NCBI RefSeq assembly: GCF_030408395.1
Contig: NZ_CP046980.1
Span: 806,001-870,000 of the forward strand
DNA from: Corynebacterium aquatimens
GTDB taxonomy: Bacteria; Actinomycetota; Actinomycetes; Mycobacteriales; Mycobacteriaceae
Length of the DNA stretch: 64,000 bases
Direction: 5' to 3'
Shown here: piece by piece, positions 18,092 to 29,460 of the stretch
Layout of the letters: every line of letters begins with the position of its first letter
Numbering within the stretch: the stretch's first letter is position 1
The notes under the pieces: generated by a model
The model's database searches: none
What the model was told of the DNA's origin: nothing
What the model saw: the letters and a program-made list of their open reading frames with translations, nothing else
Position numbers and translations under genes: made by a program

Positions 18092-19227
18092 CCACGCTTT
18101 TAGTCACGAATGATTTCCCGCCGACGATCGGCGGGATTCAGTCGTATCTGCGCCGTTTTCTCGATGAGGTCCTCGCGCGTCGAGGTCCGGGCAGCGTGGT
18201 AGTTTTCGCGTCGACGCAAGACGAGCGCGAGGCTTTGCTTTACGACGACTCCTTGCCGTGCGTTATCCACCGCTGGCCGCGCCGGGTGATGCTTCCCACC
18301 CCGGCCACTCAGCGCGAAATGGCACGGTTGATTCGTGAGCACAACGTCGACACGGTTTGGTTTGGGGCAGCTGCCCCGCTGGCACTCATGGCTCCCGCTG
18401 CCAGGCGCGCCGGCGCGCAAAGGATCATCGCGTCGACGCACGGACACGAGGTGGGCTGGTCCATGATCCCGGGTGCGCGCCATGCGCTTCGTGCGATCGG
18501 CAACCACGCTGATGTGATCACGTATGTGTCCGAATACGCTCGCGGTCGATTCCAGCGGGCTTTTGGGGACCACCCAGAGTTCGTGGCGCTGCCCTCAGGT
18601 GTTGACACCGAGTTCTTCCGTCCAGCGACTACGGCTCAGAGGCAAGCAACACGGGCTCGGCTAGGTGTCGGGGACGCTCCGCTGATCGTGTGCGTTTCGC
18701 GCCTTGTCGCGCGCAAGGGCCAGGATCAGCTCATTCGCGCGCTGCCCCTCATTAAGAAAAATGTCCCTGACGCAACCCTGGTGATAGTGGGGGAGGGGTC
18801 CTACCGCAGCAGGTTGGAGAGGTTGGTCACTCAGCTTGATTCCCGGTATCACGAGTCGGTGGTGTTCACCGGCCGCGTGGACGCTACGCTCATGCGCGAT
18901 ATTTACGCGGCGGCTGATGTCGCGGCGATCCCCGTGCGCACGCGCGGCGGAGGTCTGGATGTCGAGGGGTTGGGGATCGTCTTCTTGGAGGCCCAAGCGT
19001 GCGGTGTACCCGTTGTCGCCGGCAATTCGGGCGGCGCTCCAGAGGCGGTGGGGCCCAACAGCGGGCTCGTCGTCGACGGCCGCTCGATCGACGAGGTGGC
19101 CTCCACAATTACGCAGGTGCTTATCGACGACTCCTTGCGCGCGAGCATGGCATCCAACGGCCCTGCGTTCGTAGCGCGCGACTTCTCCTGGGATGTTCTG
19201 GGCGCACGGCTAGCTGGTCTGCTGTAG
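18088..19227 (+). CDS. pimB: GT4 mannosyltransferase PimB' (second mannose of PIM / lipomannan)
   Basis: GDP-mannose-dependent glycosyltransferase that adds a mannose to the phosphatidylinositol-mannoside or glycolipid anchor on the inner membrane face. The N-terminal family motif LLVTNDFPPTIGGIQSYL is encoded from 18097, but no in-frame ATG, GTG or TTG lies between the upstream stop at 18055 and 18196. CTG at 18088 overlaps the previous stop (CTGA) and has AGGGAG 10 bases upstream, giving 379 residues, about the family length. A start at GTG 18196 would delete the acceptor-binding N-terminus. Donor-site motifs VSRLVARKGQDQLIRAL and EGLGIVFLEAQACGVPVV are intact. Confidence 0.88.
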   Translation: MTTLLVTNDFPPTIGGIQSYLRRFLDEVLARRGPGSVVVFASTQDEREALLYDDSLPCVIHRWPRRVMLPTPATQREMARLIREHNVDTVWFGAAAPLALMAPAARRAGAQRIIASTHGHEVGWSMIPGARHALRAIGNHADVITYVSEYARGRFQRAFGDHPEFVALPSGVDTEFFRPATTAQRQATRARLGVGDAPLIVCVSRLVARKGQDQLIRALPLIKKNVPDATLVIVGEGSYRSRLERLVTQLDSRYHESVVFTGRVDATLMRDIYAAADVAAIPVRTRGGGLDVEGLGIVFLEAQACGVPVVAGNSGGAPEAVGPNSGLVVDGRSIDEVASTITQVLIDDSLRASMASNGPAFVARDFSWDVLGARLAGLL

Positions 19228-19293
19228 ATGCCCAACCGGTTTGAAACGCGTCATGGACTCCCGCAGTCTTTCGGGCTTGGGCAGAAAAGAAAG

Positions 19294-19299
19294 TATGCT
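19294..19299 (+). promoter_or_regulatory. Candidate -10 for leaderless glucokinase gene
   Basis: TATGCT ends 8 bases before the ATG at 19308, and no ribosome site is present. Confidence 0.45.
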
Positions 19300-19307
19300 C
19301 TGTTTTT

Positions 19308-20246
19308 ATGTCTCTAACCATCGGCTTCGATATCGGCGGCTCCAACACGCGCGCTGGTGTTGTGGATGACCGGGGCACGATCCTCGCGTCGGTCGCTGCG
19401 CCTACTCCGCACGATGCGGAAAGCCTCGAGGAAGCGATCGTCGGACTCGTGGATATGCTCCGGAAAGACTATGAGGTCAGCGCAGTCGGTATGGCGGTAG
19501 CGGGGTTCCTCGATCCCGAATGCGAAGTCGTGCGGTTCGCCCCGCACTTGCCGTGGCGCGACAACGTACCGGTGAGGGCCCGGTTATCCGAAGCCTTGGG
19601 GCTGCCAGTCCGCCTCGAGCACGATGCGAACTCCGCGGCGTGGGGTGAGTACCGATTCGGTGCGGCCAAAGACGCGGACGTGTGGGTCTTCTTCGCAGTG
19701 GGAACCGGGATCGGCGCAACCATCATGCAGCACGGAGAGATCTTCCGTGGCTCCTTTGGTACCGCCCCAGAATTCGGTCACATCACGGTGGTGCCCAACG
19801 GACGCGCATGTTCCTGTGGCAAGCAAGGCTGCCTGGAACGGTATGCCTCCGGCACCGCACTAGTGGACACCGCCGTGGAAATCGCCGCCGGGGGCGGATT
19901 CAAGTCGTGCGAGTTGTACCGGTTGGCCGTCGATAAGCGTGCGAGCGGCGCTGATGTCGTGGAAGCTGCGCGCGGTGGTGACGCACTGGGAGTGGCCGCG
20001 ATTGAAAATTTTGCGCAATGGCTGGGGCAGGGACTGTCGATTGTGTGCGACATCGTGGATCCGGAATTGATTGTTTTAGGTGGTGGGGTGAGCCGTGATG
20101 CGGAGCTGTACCTCGATAGCGCACGCGATGTGATGCACCACAACATCGTGGGTTCCGGCTACCGCCCGCTGCCGCGGTTGATCAGAGCTGAGCTTGGGCC
20201 GCAGGCGGGTATGATAGGCGTGGCTGATCTGGCGCGCAGGCTGTAG
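19308..20246 (+). CDS. glk: ROK-family glucokinase
   Basis: Phosphorylates glucose (ATP or polyphosphate) in the cytosol. The 312-residue protein has the N-terminal phosphate-1 motif FDIGGSNTRAGVVDD, the sugar-binding EHDANSAAWGE and GTGIGA segments, and the ROK zinc site CSCGKQGCLE. The C-terminal LGGGVSRDAELYLDSAR is the adenosine motif region. It precedes plsC by 48 bases; the neighbourhood is conserved in corynebacteria. Confidence 0.93.
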   Translation: MSLTIGFDIGGSNTRAGVVDDRGTILASVAAPTPHDAESLEEAIVGLVDMLRKDYEVSAVGMAVAGFLDPECEVVRFAPHLPWRDNVPVRARLSEALGLPVRLEHDANSAAWGEYRFGAAKDADVWVFFAVGTGIGATIMQHGEIFRGSFGTAPEFGHITVVPNGRACSCGKQGCLERYASGTALVDTAVEIAAGGGFKSCELYRLAVDKRASGADVVEAARGGDALGVAAIENFAQWLGQGLSIVCDIVDPELIVLGGGVSRDAELYLDSARDVMHHNIVGSGYRPLPRLIRAELGPQAGMIGVADLARRL

Positions 20247-20294
20247 CGGGCGCGTCCGATCGACGGCGAAACAAATCTGCTCTCGGAGGGTTCC

Positions 20295-21047
20295 ATGAAT
20301 AACAAGTGGTACAAGTTCTTTAAGTACGTGCTCATGGGGCCGCCTCTTTTGGTGTGGAACCGGCCGAAGCTGATCGGCAAAGAAAACATTCCGCCGGAGG
20401 GAACCCCGGCGATGATGGTGTCCAACCACCAGGCTGTTATGGATTCCTTCTACTTCCCGCTGGTGTGCCCCCGTCAGCTGACGCACCCGGCGAAGAAGGA
20501 ATACTTCACCACCCCCGGCTTTGTCGGGAGGATGCAGAAATTCTTCATGACGGCCGTGGGGCAGGTCCCGATCGACCGTGAGGCGAAAGATTCCGCTGAT
20601 TCCCTGATGGGTGCGACCAAGGAAGTGTTTGCCCGCGGCGACCTCTTCTGCATCTACCCAGAAGGCACGCGTTCCCCGGATGGGCGTATTTACAAAGGAA
20701 AAACGGGAATGGCTCGCGTGGCGATGGAAACCGGCATTCCGTGCATTCCGGTGGCCATGATCAACACGCAAAAGGCCAACCCCATTGGCACGTGGATTCC
20801 ACGCCCAGTAAAGGTGATTGTGAAGATCGGCGAGGCTGTGGACCCGCACGCGTGGGCACGCGAGAACGGTTTTGAGCCGGATGATCCTGCGGTATGGCGC
20901 CCATTCACCGACTACTTCATGCAGCTGCTTGTGGATCTGTCCGGGTACCCGTACGTGGACATGTACGCCGCGGACGTGAAGAAGTCCTTGGACGCTGGCC
21001 ACGGCTACCCCGAAGGCGCAGAGCCAGACCCTGCGCACAACCAGTAG
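20295..21047 (+). CDS. plsC: 1-acylglycerol-3-phosphate O-acyltransferase (PlsC family)
   Basis: 250-residue membrane-associated acyltransferase that makes phosphatidic acid or transfers an acyl chain to a related acceptor. The HX4D catalytic motif is NHQAVMDSF, and the phosphate-binding block is YPEGTRSPDG; a PCIPVAMI block follows. The N-terminus is basic and amphipathic. GGAGGG precedes the ATG. The exact acceptor cannot be read from sequence, and a role in glycolipid acylation is possible given pimB' nearby. Confidence 0.88.
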   Translation: MNNKWYKFFKYVLMGPPLLVWNRPKLIGKENIPPEGTPAMMVSNHQAVMDSFYFPLVCPRQLTHPAKKEYFTTPGFVGRMQKFFMTAVGQVPIDREAKDSADSLMGATKEVFARGDLFCIYPEGTRSPDGRIYKGKTGMARVAMETGIPCIPVAMINTQKANPIGTWIPRPVKVIVKIGEAVDPHAWARENGFEPDDPAVWRPFTDYFMQLLVDLSGYPYVDMYAADVKKSLDAGHGYPEGAEPDPAHNQ

Positions 21048-21082
21048 CGGGCAGCAGACAGAAGCGACTAGCAGGGCTCTAC

Positions 21083-21592
21083 GTGCGGTATTTCTACGAC
21101 ACTGAATTCATCGAAGACGGCTCCACAATCGAGCTGGTATCCATCGGCATCGTGGCTGAGGACGGGCGCGAGTATTACGCGGTGTCGTCCGAGTTTGATC
21201 CAGCGCGCGCGAATCACTGGGTGCGGGAGAATGTTTTAAACAAGCTGCCGGGGCCAAGCAGCCCAGTGTGGAAGAGTCGGGCCCGAATCCGCCAGGAGAT
21301 CTTCGAGTTCCTCACCACACAGGACGCGTACCCAGAACTGTGGGCATGGGTGGGAGCCTATGACCACGTGGTTCTGGCCCAATTGTGGGGCGACATGGCT
21401 GGTTTGCCGCGCGAAATACCGCGCTTCACCCGCGAACTCAAACAGTACTGGGAGATGTGTGGTCGCCCGAAACTCCCGCCGGTCCCGGACGGCAACCATG
21501 ATGCCTTGGTGGATGCCCGCCACAACGTGGAAAAGTTCGCAGCATGTGCGGAAGTGATGCCGCTTGACGGCAGGGGAGCGAAAAGTCGCTGA
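21083..21592 (+). CDS. 3'-5' exoribonuclease of the Rv2179c (DEDDh) family
   Basis: 169-residue nuclease. The GTG at 21083 is chosen because it yields VRYFYDTEFIEDG, the family's N-terminal Exo I motif (Asp and Glu), and matches the length of the M. tuberculosis homologue Rv2179c. Exo II (GAYDHVVLAQLWG) carries the next Asp, and HDALVDARHNVEKF carries the Exo III His and Asp. The family removes 3' overhangs from RNA. It lies between plsC and aroG on the same strand, as in mycobacteria. Confidence 0.88.
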   Translation: MRYFYDTEFIEDGSTIELVSIGIVAEDGREYYAVSSEFDPARANHWVRENVLNKLPGPSSPVWKSRARIRQEIFEFLTTQDAYPELWAWVGAYDHVVLAQLWGDMAGLPREIPRFTRELKQYWEMCGRPKLPPVPDGNHDALVDARHNVEKFAACAEVMPLDGRGAKSR

Positions 21593-21641
21593 CCTGATTT
21601 TCACCAGATAGGAAACCCGCCCATAACGTGCTACAAGTTAA

Positions 21642-24295
<2,654 letters not shown>

Positions 24296-24384
24296 GGATC
24301 ACAGTATAGGTTTGCCCGTGCCCCACAATTGCGCTCGGAATAGAAAGTGGGATTTTTAATTGCGCCGCGCGCCCGCGAGTGCCG

Positions 24385-24390
24385 TAGTGT
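24385..24390 (+). promoter_or_regulatory. Candidate -10 for a leaderless Rv2175c-like transcript
   Basis: TAGTGT ends 7 bases before the GTG at 24398, with no ribosome site in between. Confidence 0.4.
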
Positions 24391-24397
24391 GTGTGCT

Positions 24398-24811
24398 GTG
24401 AACGCGAATGCAGGGGCAAAACCAAGCGGGGACGTAAACGATGATTTCGGCGGCGAGTACGACATTGCTGAGCTGCTCAAAGGCGAAAAATTGTTGCCTT
24501 TCGCGGACGTCGCTGAGCGCCTCGGCGTACCAGTGACCAAGGTCCACGATTACGTGAGCAACGGCAAACTCGTGGCCTGTCGGATCGACGGCATCAAGGT
24601 CATCCCAGAGGTTCTGCTCGACGAAAACGGGGAGCTGTCAAAGTTCGTCGCTGGAGCAATCACAGTGCTTTACGACGGCGGGTTTAACCAAGAAGAGGTG
24701 TTGCATTACCTGTTCACGGAGGACGAGACCCTGCCGGGGCGCCCCGTGGATGCGCTTCACGGCCACGGTGCCCGCGAAGTGATTAGGCGCGCGCAGGCGC
24801 TTGCGTTTTAG
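24398..24811 (+). CDS. Rv2175c-like winged-helix DNA-binding regulator
   Basis: 137-residue protein with a helix-turn-helix (LPFADVAERLGVPVTKVHDYVSNGKLVACRI, about residues 35-68) and a C-terminal helical domain. In M. tuberculosis Rv2175c binds DNA and loses binding when PknL phosphorylates a threonine in its flexible N-terminus. Here the N-terminus (NANAGAKPSGDVND) has no threonine in its first 25 residues. The GTG at 24398 fits a leaderless start. It ends 29 bases inside the convergent mptA. Confidence 0.85.
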   Translation: MNANAGAKPSGDVNDDFGGEYDIAELLKGEKLLPFADVAERLGVPVTKVHDYVSNGKLVACRIDGIKVIPEVLLDENGELSKFVAGAITVLYDGGFNQEEVLHYLFTEDETLPGRPVDALHGHGAREVIRRAQALAF

Positions 24812-26279
24812 AGCCGCGATCAGCTGAAACAGACTTCGTGCGGGGATGAACGATATACGCGCTGGCCATTGCAACCGCCAGTGAAGCGAAGACCCACCAG
24901 CCGTTGTAAAAGCGGTGGTTGCCGCTACCCGTAAACGCGAGACCGACGAACACGGATGCTGCGACGGTGAAGCGAATCAGCCAAGGCTGCGGCTTGAACG
25001 TGCCCACAAGCGAGATTGATGATGCGAAGTACCAGGGAAGCGTCACGGCATTGAACAGGAACGCAACCTGGTAGGCCAGCGCTGTGCCCATCACCGCGCG
25101 CCGGGGCGACTGGCGGAAGACCAACCAGACTGCCACCAGACCCACGAGCATGAGGACTGAGCCGATCGTACGGCTGACGCTAAGTGCCGAGTTGTACTTA
25201 AACGTGTCGTCGAAAAGCAAAATGTAGGGCGTGATTGCGTCCGCGAGGAACGTCGCACCGGAGAGGGGATTGACCACCTTTGAATTGCCGGAAATCTGCG
25301 CAAGCCAACCCCACGAGGCGCCGGAAACCCACGTAATGGCTGCGACGACGGCGATCGATTCCGCAATGATCGCGATGCCCGCCGCGGCGAGGGTGATGAG
25401 CCTTCGGCCAAGCGAAGCGCCATCCGCGTAGCGGCGCAGGGCAAGCCAAGCGACGAAGGGGAGTGCGATGGCCGCCGTGGCTTTGAGTGCTACGGCGACC
25501 GCCATCAGTGCTACTCCGCTGAAAAAACGTGAATCGAGGCTAAGCAGCAACCCGATGCTGACGAGGCCAACCATCACGGATTCATTGTGCATCCCACCAA
25601 CGATATGGATGATCATGACGGGGTTTGCCACCCCCAACCACAACGCCACCGCGGGGTCACCGCCAAGCCGCGTAGCAATTCGCGGAATCGCCCAGACCAT
25701 CGCCGCGAACCCGGCGAGAGTGATGAACTTGTACACAATCAGTCCGGCGGCCACATTATCACCAACCAGTGTGGTGACTGCCTCCCCTATCCACAGGTGC
25801 AGCGGACCATACGGCGTGGTGGTGTTGCGCCAATCATGGGACACTTCCAGCAGGTACGGGCCCGGATTAACGGCTGCCCCCTCGGAATAGGGATCGAAGC
25901 CATCACGAATCATCGCACCCTGCATGAGGTAGGAGTACACATCACGCGACATCAACGGCGCCGCGAGCAGCAATGGAGCCACCCACGCCCATGTGCAATT
26001 GCGGACGAACGTTAGATCGCCTCCCGTATCACGATGTGATGCGATAAGCGATCGTCCGAGCAGAACCCAGGCGGCAACTAAGAGGAACACGCCTACGGCG
26101 AGCACAGTGCTGAAGATTCCGCGCGCATGACTGTAGCTGAGGAAGCTTAAGTCGACGGACGCGAGGAAGCCGCCACGGTTACGGGTTGCCCCAGCGCCGA
26201 TAGAACCCACGGCCATCAAAATGCCTGCGAGTGTACCCATCCACAGGGGTTGGGTGACCAAGCGCCGCATCCCCATCAT
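24783..26279 (-). CDS. mptA: Alpha-(1->6)-mannopyranosyltransferase A
   Basis: 498-residue GT-C polyprenol-phosphate-mannose transferase that extends the mannan core of lipomannan outside the membrane. About a dozen membrane segments are visible. The first extracellular loop carries SRDVYSYLMQGAMIRDGFDPY, the aspartate region of the family, followed by NTTTPYGPLHLW. The ATG at 26279 overlaps the idsA stop (ATGATG/TGA), so translation is probably coupled. It neighbours idsA and pknL as in mycobacteria. Confidence 0.93.
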   Translation of the reverse strand: MMGMRRLVTQPLWMGTLAGILMAVGSIGAGATRNRGGFLASVDLSFLSYSHARGIFSTVLAVGVFLLVAAWVLLGRSLIASHRDTGGDLTFVRNCTWAWVAPLLLAAPLMSRDVYSYLMQGAMIRDGFDPYSEGAAVNPGPYLLEVSHDWRNTTTPYGPLHLWIGEAVTTLVGDNVAAGLIVYKFITLAGFAAMVWAIPRIATRLGGDPAVALWLGVANPVMIIHIVGGMHNESVMVGLVSIGLLLSLDSRFFSGVALMAVAVALKATAAIALPFVAWLALRRYADGASLGRRLITLAAAGIAIIAESIAVVAAITWVSGASWGWLAQISGNSKVVNPLSGATFLADAITPYILLFDDTFKYNSALSVSRTIGSVLMLVGLVAVWLVFRQSPRRAVMGTALAYQVAFLFNAVTLPWYFASSISLVGTFKPQPWLIRFTVAASVFVGLAFTGSGNHRFYNGWWVFASLAVAMASAYIVHPRTKSVSADRGSKTQAPARA

Positions 26280-27376
26280 GACGTCCGTTCTGTTGCCTTC
26301 ACCGCAAGAACCCTAAGATCTTCGCGCGCTTGTGGTGTCAGATCAGCGTCGTCCAAGTACGCCAAGCCACTACGCGTTAGGTCAGCGATCGTCGCTTCCA
26401 CCACGTCGACTGCCCCCGATGACTCGATGAGCGCGGAGACACGTGCGAGATCGTCTGGGTTCTCTGACGCGCCCACGATGCTTCGGACGTAGGATGCGGC
26501 CTCTGGGTCTGAGACGTCCAGCGCTGCGAGCGCGTGGGCCAAAAGTGCGGTGCGCTTGCCCTCCCTGATGTCATCTCCAACGGGCTTGCCCGTTTCGTGT
26601 TCCTTGCCAAACACTCCCAGTACGTCGTCGCGGAGTTGGAACGCAATCCCAATGTCATGACCGTAACCGCGGAGCGCGTTGATCGTCTCTGCTGGTGCGC
26701 CAGCGATCGCCGCGCCCAAGTGTAGGGGGCGTTCGATGGTGTAGGCCGCAGTTTTGAACCGGCTGACTGTAGTGGCACTAGCTAGGCTTTCATCCCCCGA
26801 CGCTTCCAGGGAAATATCGAGGATCTGGCCGCCGATGACTTCCGTGCGCATGGCCATCCATGGTGTCCGGGCTCGCTCACGGGCATCGGCTGAAAGGCCG
26901 GAAGTGACCAACATATCGTCGGCCCAGGCAAGTGCTAGATCGCCCACGAGGATCGCGATGTGCTCACCGAAGTTGTCGGATTCACCGCGCCAACCCTTCC
27001 GTGCATGATCGTGCGCCACTGCGCGGTGGACAGTTGGATTGCCCCGGCGGGTATCGGACGCATCAATAATGTCATCGTGGATAAGCGCGCAGGCCTGAAT
27101 CAGTTCTAAGGAACTGACAGCCGCAAGAACTGCCGCTGGGTCCTCTTCGGGGGCGTGGGCGCCGCGCGAGCCAACAAATCCTGTCCAGGCGAACACCGGT
27201 CGAAGGCGTTTGCCGCCTTGGTGGACAAAGTTGCGCAGATGCTCCACGGCTTCAAGCACGGGTGGTCCAAGCGGTTCTACGTCGGCGACGCGACGGTCGA
27301 AATAACGAGCCAGCGCGTCTTCCACTGCGCGTGGTAGGGAACTTAAGGGGAGGCTGGCTGGAGTCACGGCGTTCAC
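26276..27376 (-). CDS. idsA: Polyprenyl diphosphate synthase (GGPP synthase type)
   Basis: 366-residue trans-isoprenyl diphosphate synthase that makes geranylgeranyl-type diphosphates, precursors for carotenoids, menaquinone side chains or polyprenols. The first Asp-rich motif is IHDDIIDASDTRRG, and the second is FQLRDDVLGVFG; GGKRLRP binds the diphosphate. The GTG at 27376 is chosen because it lies one base after the stop of the upstream GNAT gene and the family N-terminus begins there. It is the middle gene of a GNAT-idsA-mptA operon. Confidence 0.9.
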   Translation of the reverse strand: MNAVTPASLPLSSLPRAVEDALARYFDRRVADVEPLGPPVLEAVEHLRNFVHQGGKRLRPVFAWTGFVGSRGAHAPEEDPAAVLAAVSSLELIQACALIHDDIIDASDTRRGNPTVHRAVAHDHARKGWRGESDNFGEHIAILVGDLALAWADDMLVTSGLSADARERARTPWMAMRTEVIGGQILDISLEASGDESLASATTVSRFKTAAYTIERPLHLGAAIAGAPAETINALRGYGHDIGIAFQLRDDVLGVFGKEHETGKPVGDDIREGKRTALLAHALAALDVSDPEAASYVRSIVGASENPDDLARVSALIESSGAVDVVEATIADLTRSGLAYLDDADLTPQAREDLRVLAVKATERTS

Positions 27377-27377
27377 T

Positions 27378-28013
27378 TTATCCCAACGGTAGGCTGCGAC
27401 CGAGGATCGCGAACGGCCTGTGGTCACCTGCGTACATGAAATTGCGCAAGACGTCTTGGAATCCCAGGGAACGGTACAGACCGAACGCGGAGTTCTGTTC
27501 ACCCGCTACTTCCGGCGTGGACAACAAAGCGTGACGGGCCGGCACGCCGTCGAGAAGGGTAGTGAGAAGAGTCCGTCCGATTCCTTTACCTTGCGCTTCC
27601 GGAAGAACATGAATTTCGGCAACCTCGAAATAGCTTCTGACGAACTCTGGAAAGTCACCCCGTACCGGTCCGCGCGGACCATCAGGCGCGCTCACGCTCG
27701 GGTACCACTTGCTTTCCAATAGCCCCCGACGCAGCTGCTGATCCCACCAGAGATCGGGGTTTCCTAAAAAGCCGTAGGCGACCCCCACCACGAATTCTTC
27801 GCCCGCTGGCTGAGGATCCGCCACGGATTCGTCCCGGGTTTCACACGCAATGTAGGCAACAAACCCCCGGTTGAACACGTCATTGCGCCATGACCGCATC
27901 CGCTGATCCTTCATAGACGGCGGATACCCCATTGCCCGGAGATGAATATCCACGAGATGCGGGCTCGCGCGCGCGAACTCAAACCCGCTCAGTCTCCGAA
28001 TACGAATGGTCAC
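27378..28013 (-). CDS. GNAT-family N-acetyltransferase
   Basis: 211-residue acetyltransferase (Rv2170-like by position). The acetyl-CoA binding motif is EIHVLPEAQGKGIGRTLLTTLL (about residues 135-156), followed by the motif B helix SAFGLYRSLGFQDV. The GTG at 28013 is preferred over TTG 28025, but neither has a clear ribosome site. The N-terminus (RIRRLSGFEFARASPHLVDIHLRAMG) suits the family. The substrate is unknown. It leads the operon with idsA and mptA. Confidence 0.85.
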   Translation of the reverse strand: MTIRIRRLSGFEFARASPHLVDIHLRAMGYPPSMKDQRMRSWRNDVFNRGFVAYIACETRDESVADPQPAGEEFVVGVAYGFLGNPDLWWDQQLRRGLLESKWYPSVSAPDGPRGPVRGDFPEFVRSYFEVAEIHVLPEAQGKGIGRTLLTTLLDGVPARHALLSTPEVAGEQNSAFGLYRSLGFQDVLRNFMYAGDHRPFAILGRSLPLG

Positions 28014-28150
28014 AATCCCATGCAATCACGCCGGCGGGGCCCGGGGGATGAAATTGGGCAACAACTTTCAAACTGATTAGAACAGACGTTCGATTTTGGG
28101 GCCTAATCCATCGCACAGTGTCCGGGCAGGGCGTTACGGTTGGCTCAAAC

Positions 28151-28213
28151 ATCGAACACAACACCACAAAATTAGAACACAACAGCACATATCTAGAGCA
28201 CGAAGCAAAGGTG
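28151..28213. repeat. Three-unit 21-bp tandem repeat before the HEPN-like gene
   Basis: Three in-frame units (28151-28171, 28172-28192, 28193-28213) share the core (A/T)TNGA(A/G)CAC. Translated in the frame of the downstream gene they read IEHNTTK, LEHNSTY, LEHEAKV. The repeats lie just before the chosen ATG, so they are either an operator array in the leader or an N-terminal heptad extension starting at GTG 28118. Confidence 0.6.
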
Positions 28214-28219
28214 AACGAC

Positions 28220-28669
28220 ATGGGAAACGTAGTATCTGCCACAACGCGAGCGGCCTACGGAAAATCGGATAATGCGGGAAAGCGCTCCCAGCGGGAGTCT
28301 TTCTTAACCGCCGCCGCAGACCTGCTCGATTCTGCCCACATTCACCTGGGCAAAGAGGCGTATGACCTTGCATTGGAGTATGGATACCAGGCTGCGTTGC
28401 GCACAGCGGGGGCGGAAATCTCTAGCTCTCCTGCGCTAGCGAAGCGGAAGCGTCTGCCCTCGAGTGCGTGGGAAAAGCTCTCGCTTACTGGGGTTCGGGG
28501 CAAATACTGGGCCTCGGAGCTTGGAAAGTTTTCCCGGGTCCGCGGACGAGTGGCCTCCGGGATTGAACTTCACCCCGAACCAATCACGGTTGCACGTCTC
28601 GTTGCGTTGGCGGATGAGTTTTACACGGAGGTGTCCCTTGGCGCCACCGAAACCGGCCTTGCTGCGTAG
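28220..28669 (+). CDS. SAV_6107-family HEPN-like protein
   Basis: 149-residue soluble, helix-rich protein. The central region (ESFLTAAADLLDSAHIHLGKEAYDLALEYGYQAALRTAGAE) and the C-terminal ARLVALADEFYTEVSL look like the actinobacterial HEPN_SAV_6107 family; HEPN folds often act as RNases or nucleotide-handling partners, but no function is established here. The ATG at 28220 has AAAGG 8 bases upstream; an alternative GTG at 28118 would add 34 residues including a heptad repeat. No antitoxin-like partner gene is adjacent. Confidence 0.75.
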   Translation: MGNVVSATTRAAYGKSDNAGKRSQRESFLTAAADLLDSAHIHLGKEAYDLALEYGYQAALRTAGAEISSSPALAKRKRLPSSAWEKLSLTGVRGKYWASELGKFSRVRGRVASGIELHPEPITVARLVALADEFYTEVSLGATETGLAA

Positions 28670-28786
28670 TGCTTTACCGCTACCCGTTAAAGGGGGTGGG
28701 GAACTTAAGGCACGAGGGAACAATCTGGAGAAGCCAAACGTTATATGCTCATAGCTAGAGACGTGCCAACAACTCTGGGAGGAAAC

Positions 28787-29176
28787 GTGTCTCTTTCAGA
28801 GCAAGAACAGCAGCTGCTCCGTGAAATTGAGGAGTCGTTGCTCGCTGACGACCCGAAATTCGGCTCAACCGTGTCCTCGACCCGGGTTGACCAATCTCCG
28901 TCGACTGGGCATCTGAGCATGCGTTCTGCCGCCATCATGATGCTGGGTCTGCTGCTTCTCATTGGTGGAGTGGCGCTGGCCGCACAAAGCACGTGGTTTG
29001 TCATCCTCAGCATCGTCGGCTTCATACTGATGTTTGCGGGCGGGGTCTGGGCCCTCAAGGCGCCGGCCAAAGATGTCGAATATCGCGTGACGTCGTCGCC
29101 GACATCCACCGCAACGCAGTCGAAGCGCGGCTCTCGCATGGAGGAGAACTTCCGTCGCCGCTTTGAGCAGCCGTAG
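28787..29176 (+). CDS. DUF3040 membrane protein
   Basis: 129-residue actinobacterial membrane protein of unknown function (Rv2169c position). It begins with the family signature LSEQEQQLLREIEESLLADDPKF, a cytosolic helix. Two membrane segments follow (about residues 46-64 and 68-86), and then a Ser/Arg-rich tail. The GTG at 28787 has an excellent GGGAGGAAAC site. It is conserved just upstream of mraZ in this order and followed by a terminator. Confidence 0.88.
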   Translation: MSLSEQEQQLLREIEESLLADDPKFGSTVSSTRVDQSPSTGHLSMRSAAIMMLGLLLLIGGVALAAQSTWFVILSIVGFILMFAGGVWALKAPAKDVEYRVTSSPTSTATQSKRGSRMEENFRRRFEQP

Positions 29177-29194
29177 CTCACCCCCAAAAAACAC

Positions 29195-29224
29195 ACGCCA
29201 CCGAGACATCTCGGTGGCGTTTTT
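29195..29224 (+). terminator. Terminator after the DUF3040 gene
   Basis: Perfect 12-base arms ACGCCACCGAGA / TCTCGGTGGCGT around a two-base centre, followed by TTTTC. A preceding A run makes it potentially bidirectional. Confidence 0.92.
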
Positions 29225-29460
29225 CGTGCCTTCCCCATTTCTCCCACTTTCACCCACAGTGGTTAATAACTAGCCCTTTGTTGAAGGGGCCTCGCGCGTT
29301 CCCTGCGTAAACGCGAACGTGAAACTGGTACCTATGTTGCTTATGTGATAATTGTGATTCAGGGCTCGAGATTGACGGGAGGCTGCGCCACTCATTCTTG
29401 CTGCTTTAACCAGCTAATTTAAAAATTTTTAGCGGAAACTTTGTTTCGGATGTGGTGTTT

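Noticed and set aside
18196..19227. GTG 18196 as the pimB' start
   Set aside because: It would remove the conserved N-terminal LLVTNDFPP...GGIQSYL motif, which is encoded intact upstream.
29340..29360. TGTGATAATTGTGATT as a GlxR site before mraZ
   Set aside because: The right arm does not read TCACA; it is a direct rather than inverted arrangement.
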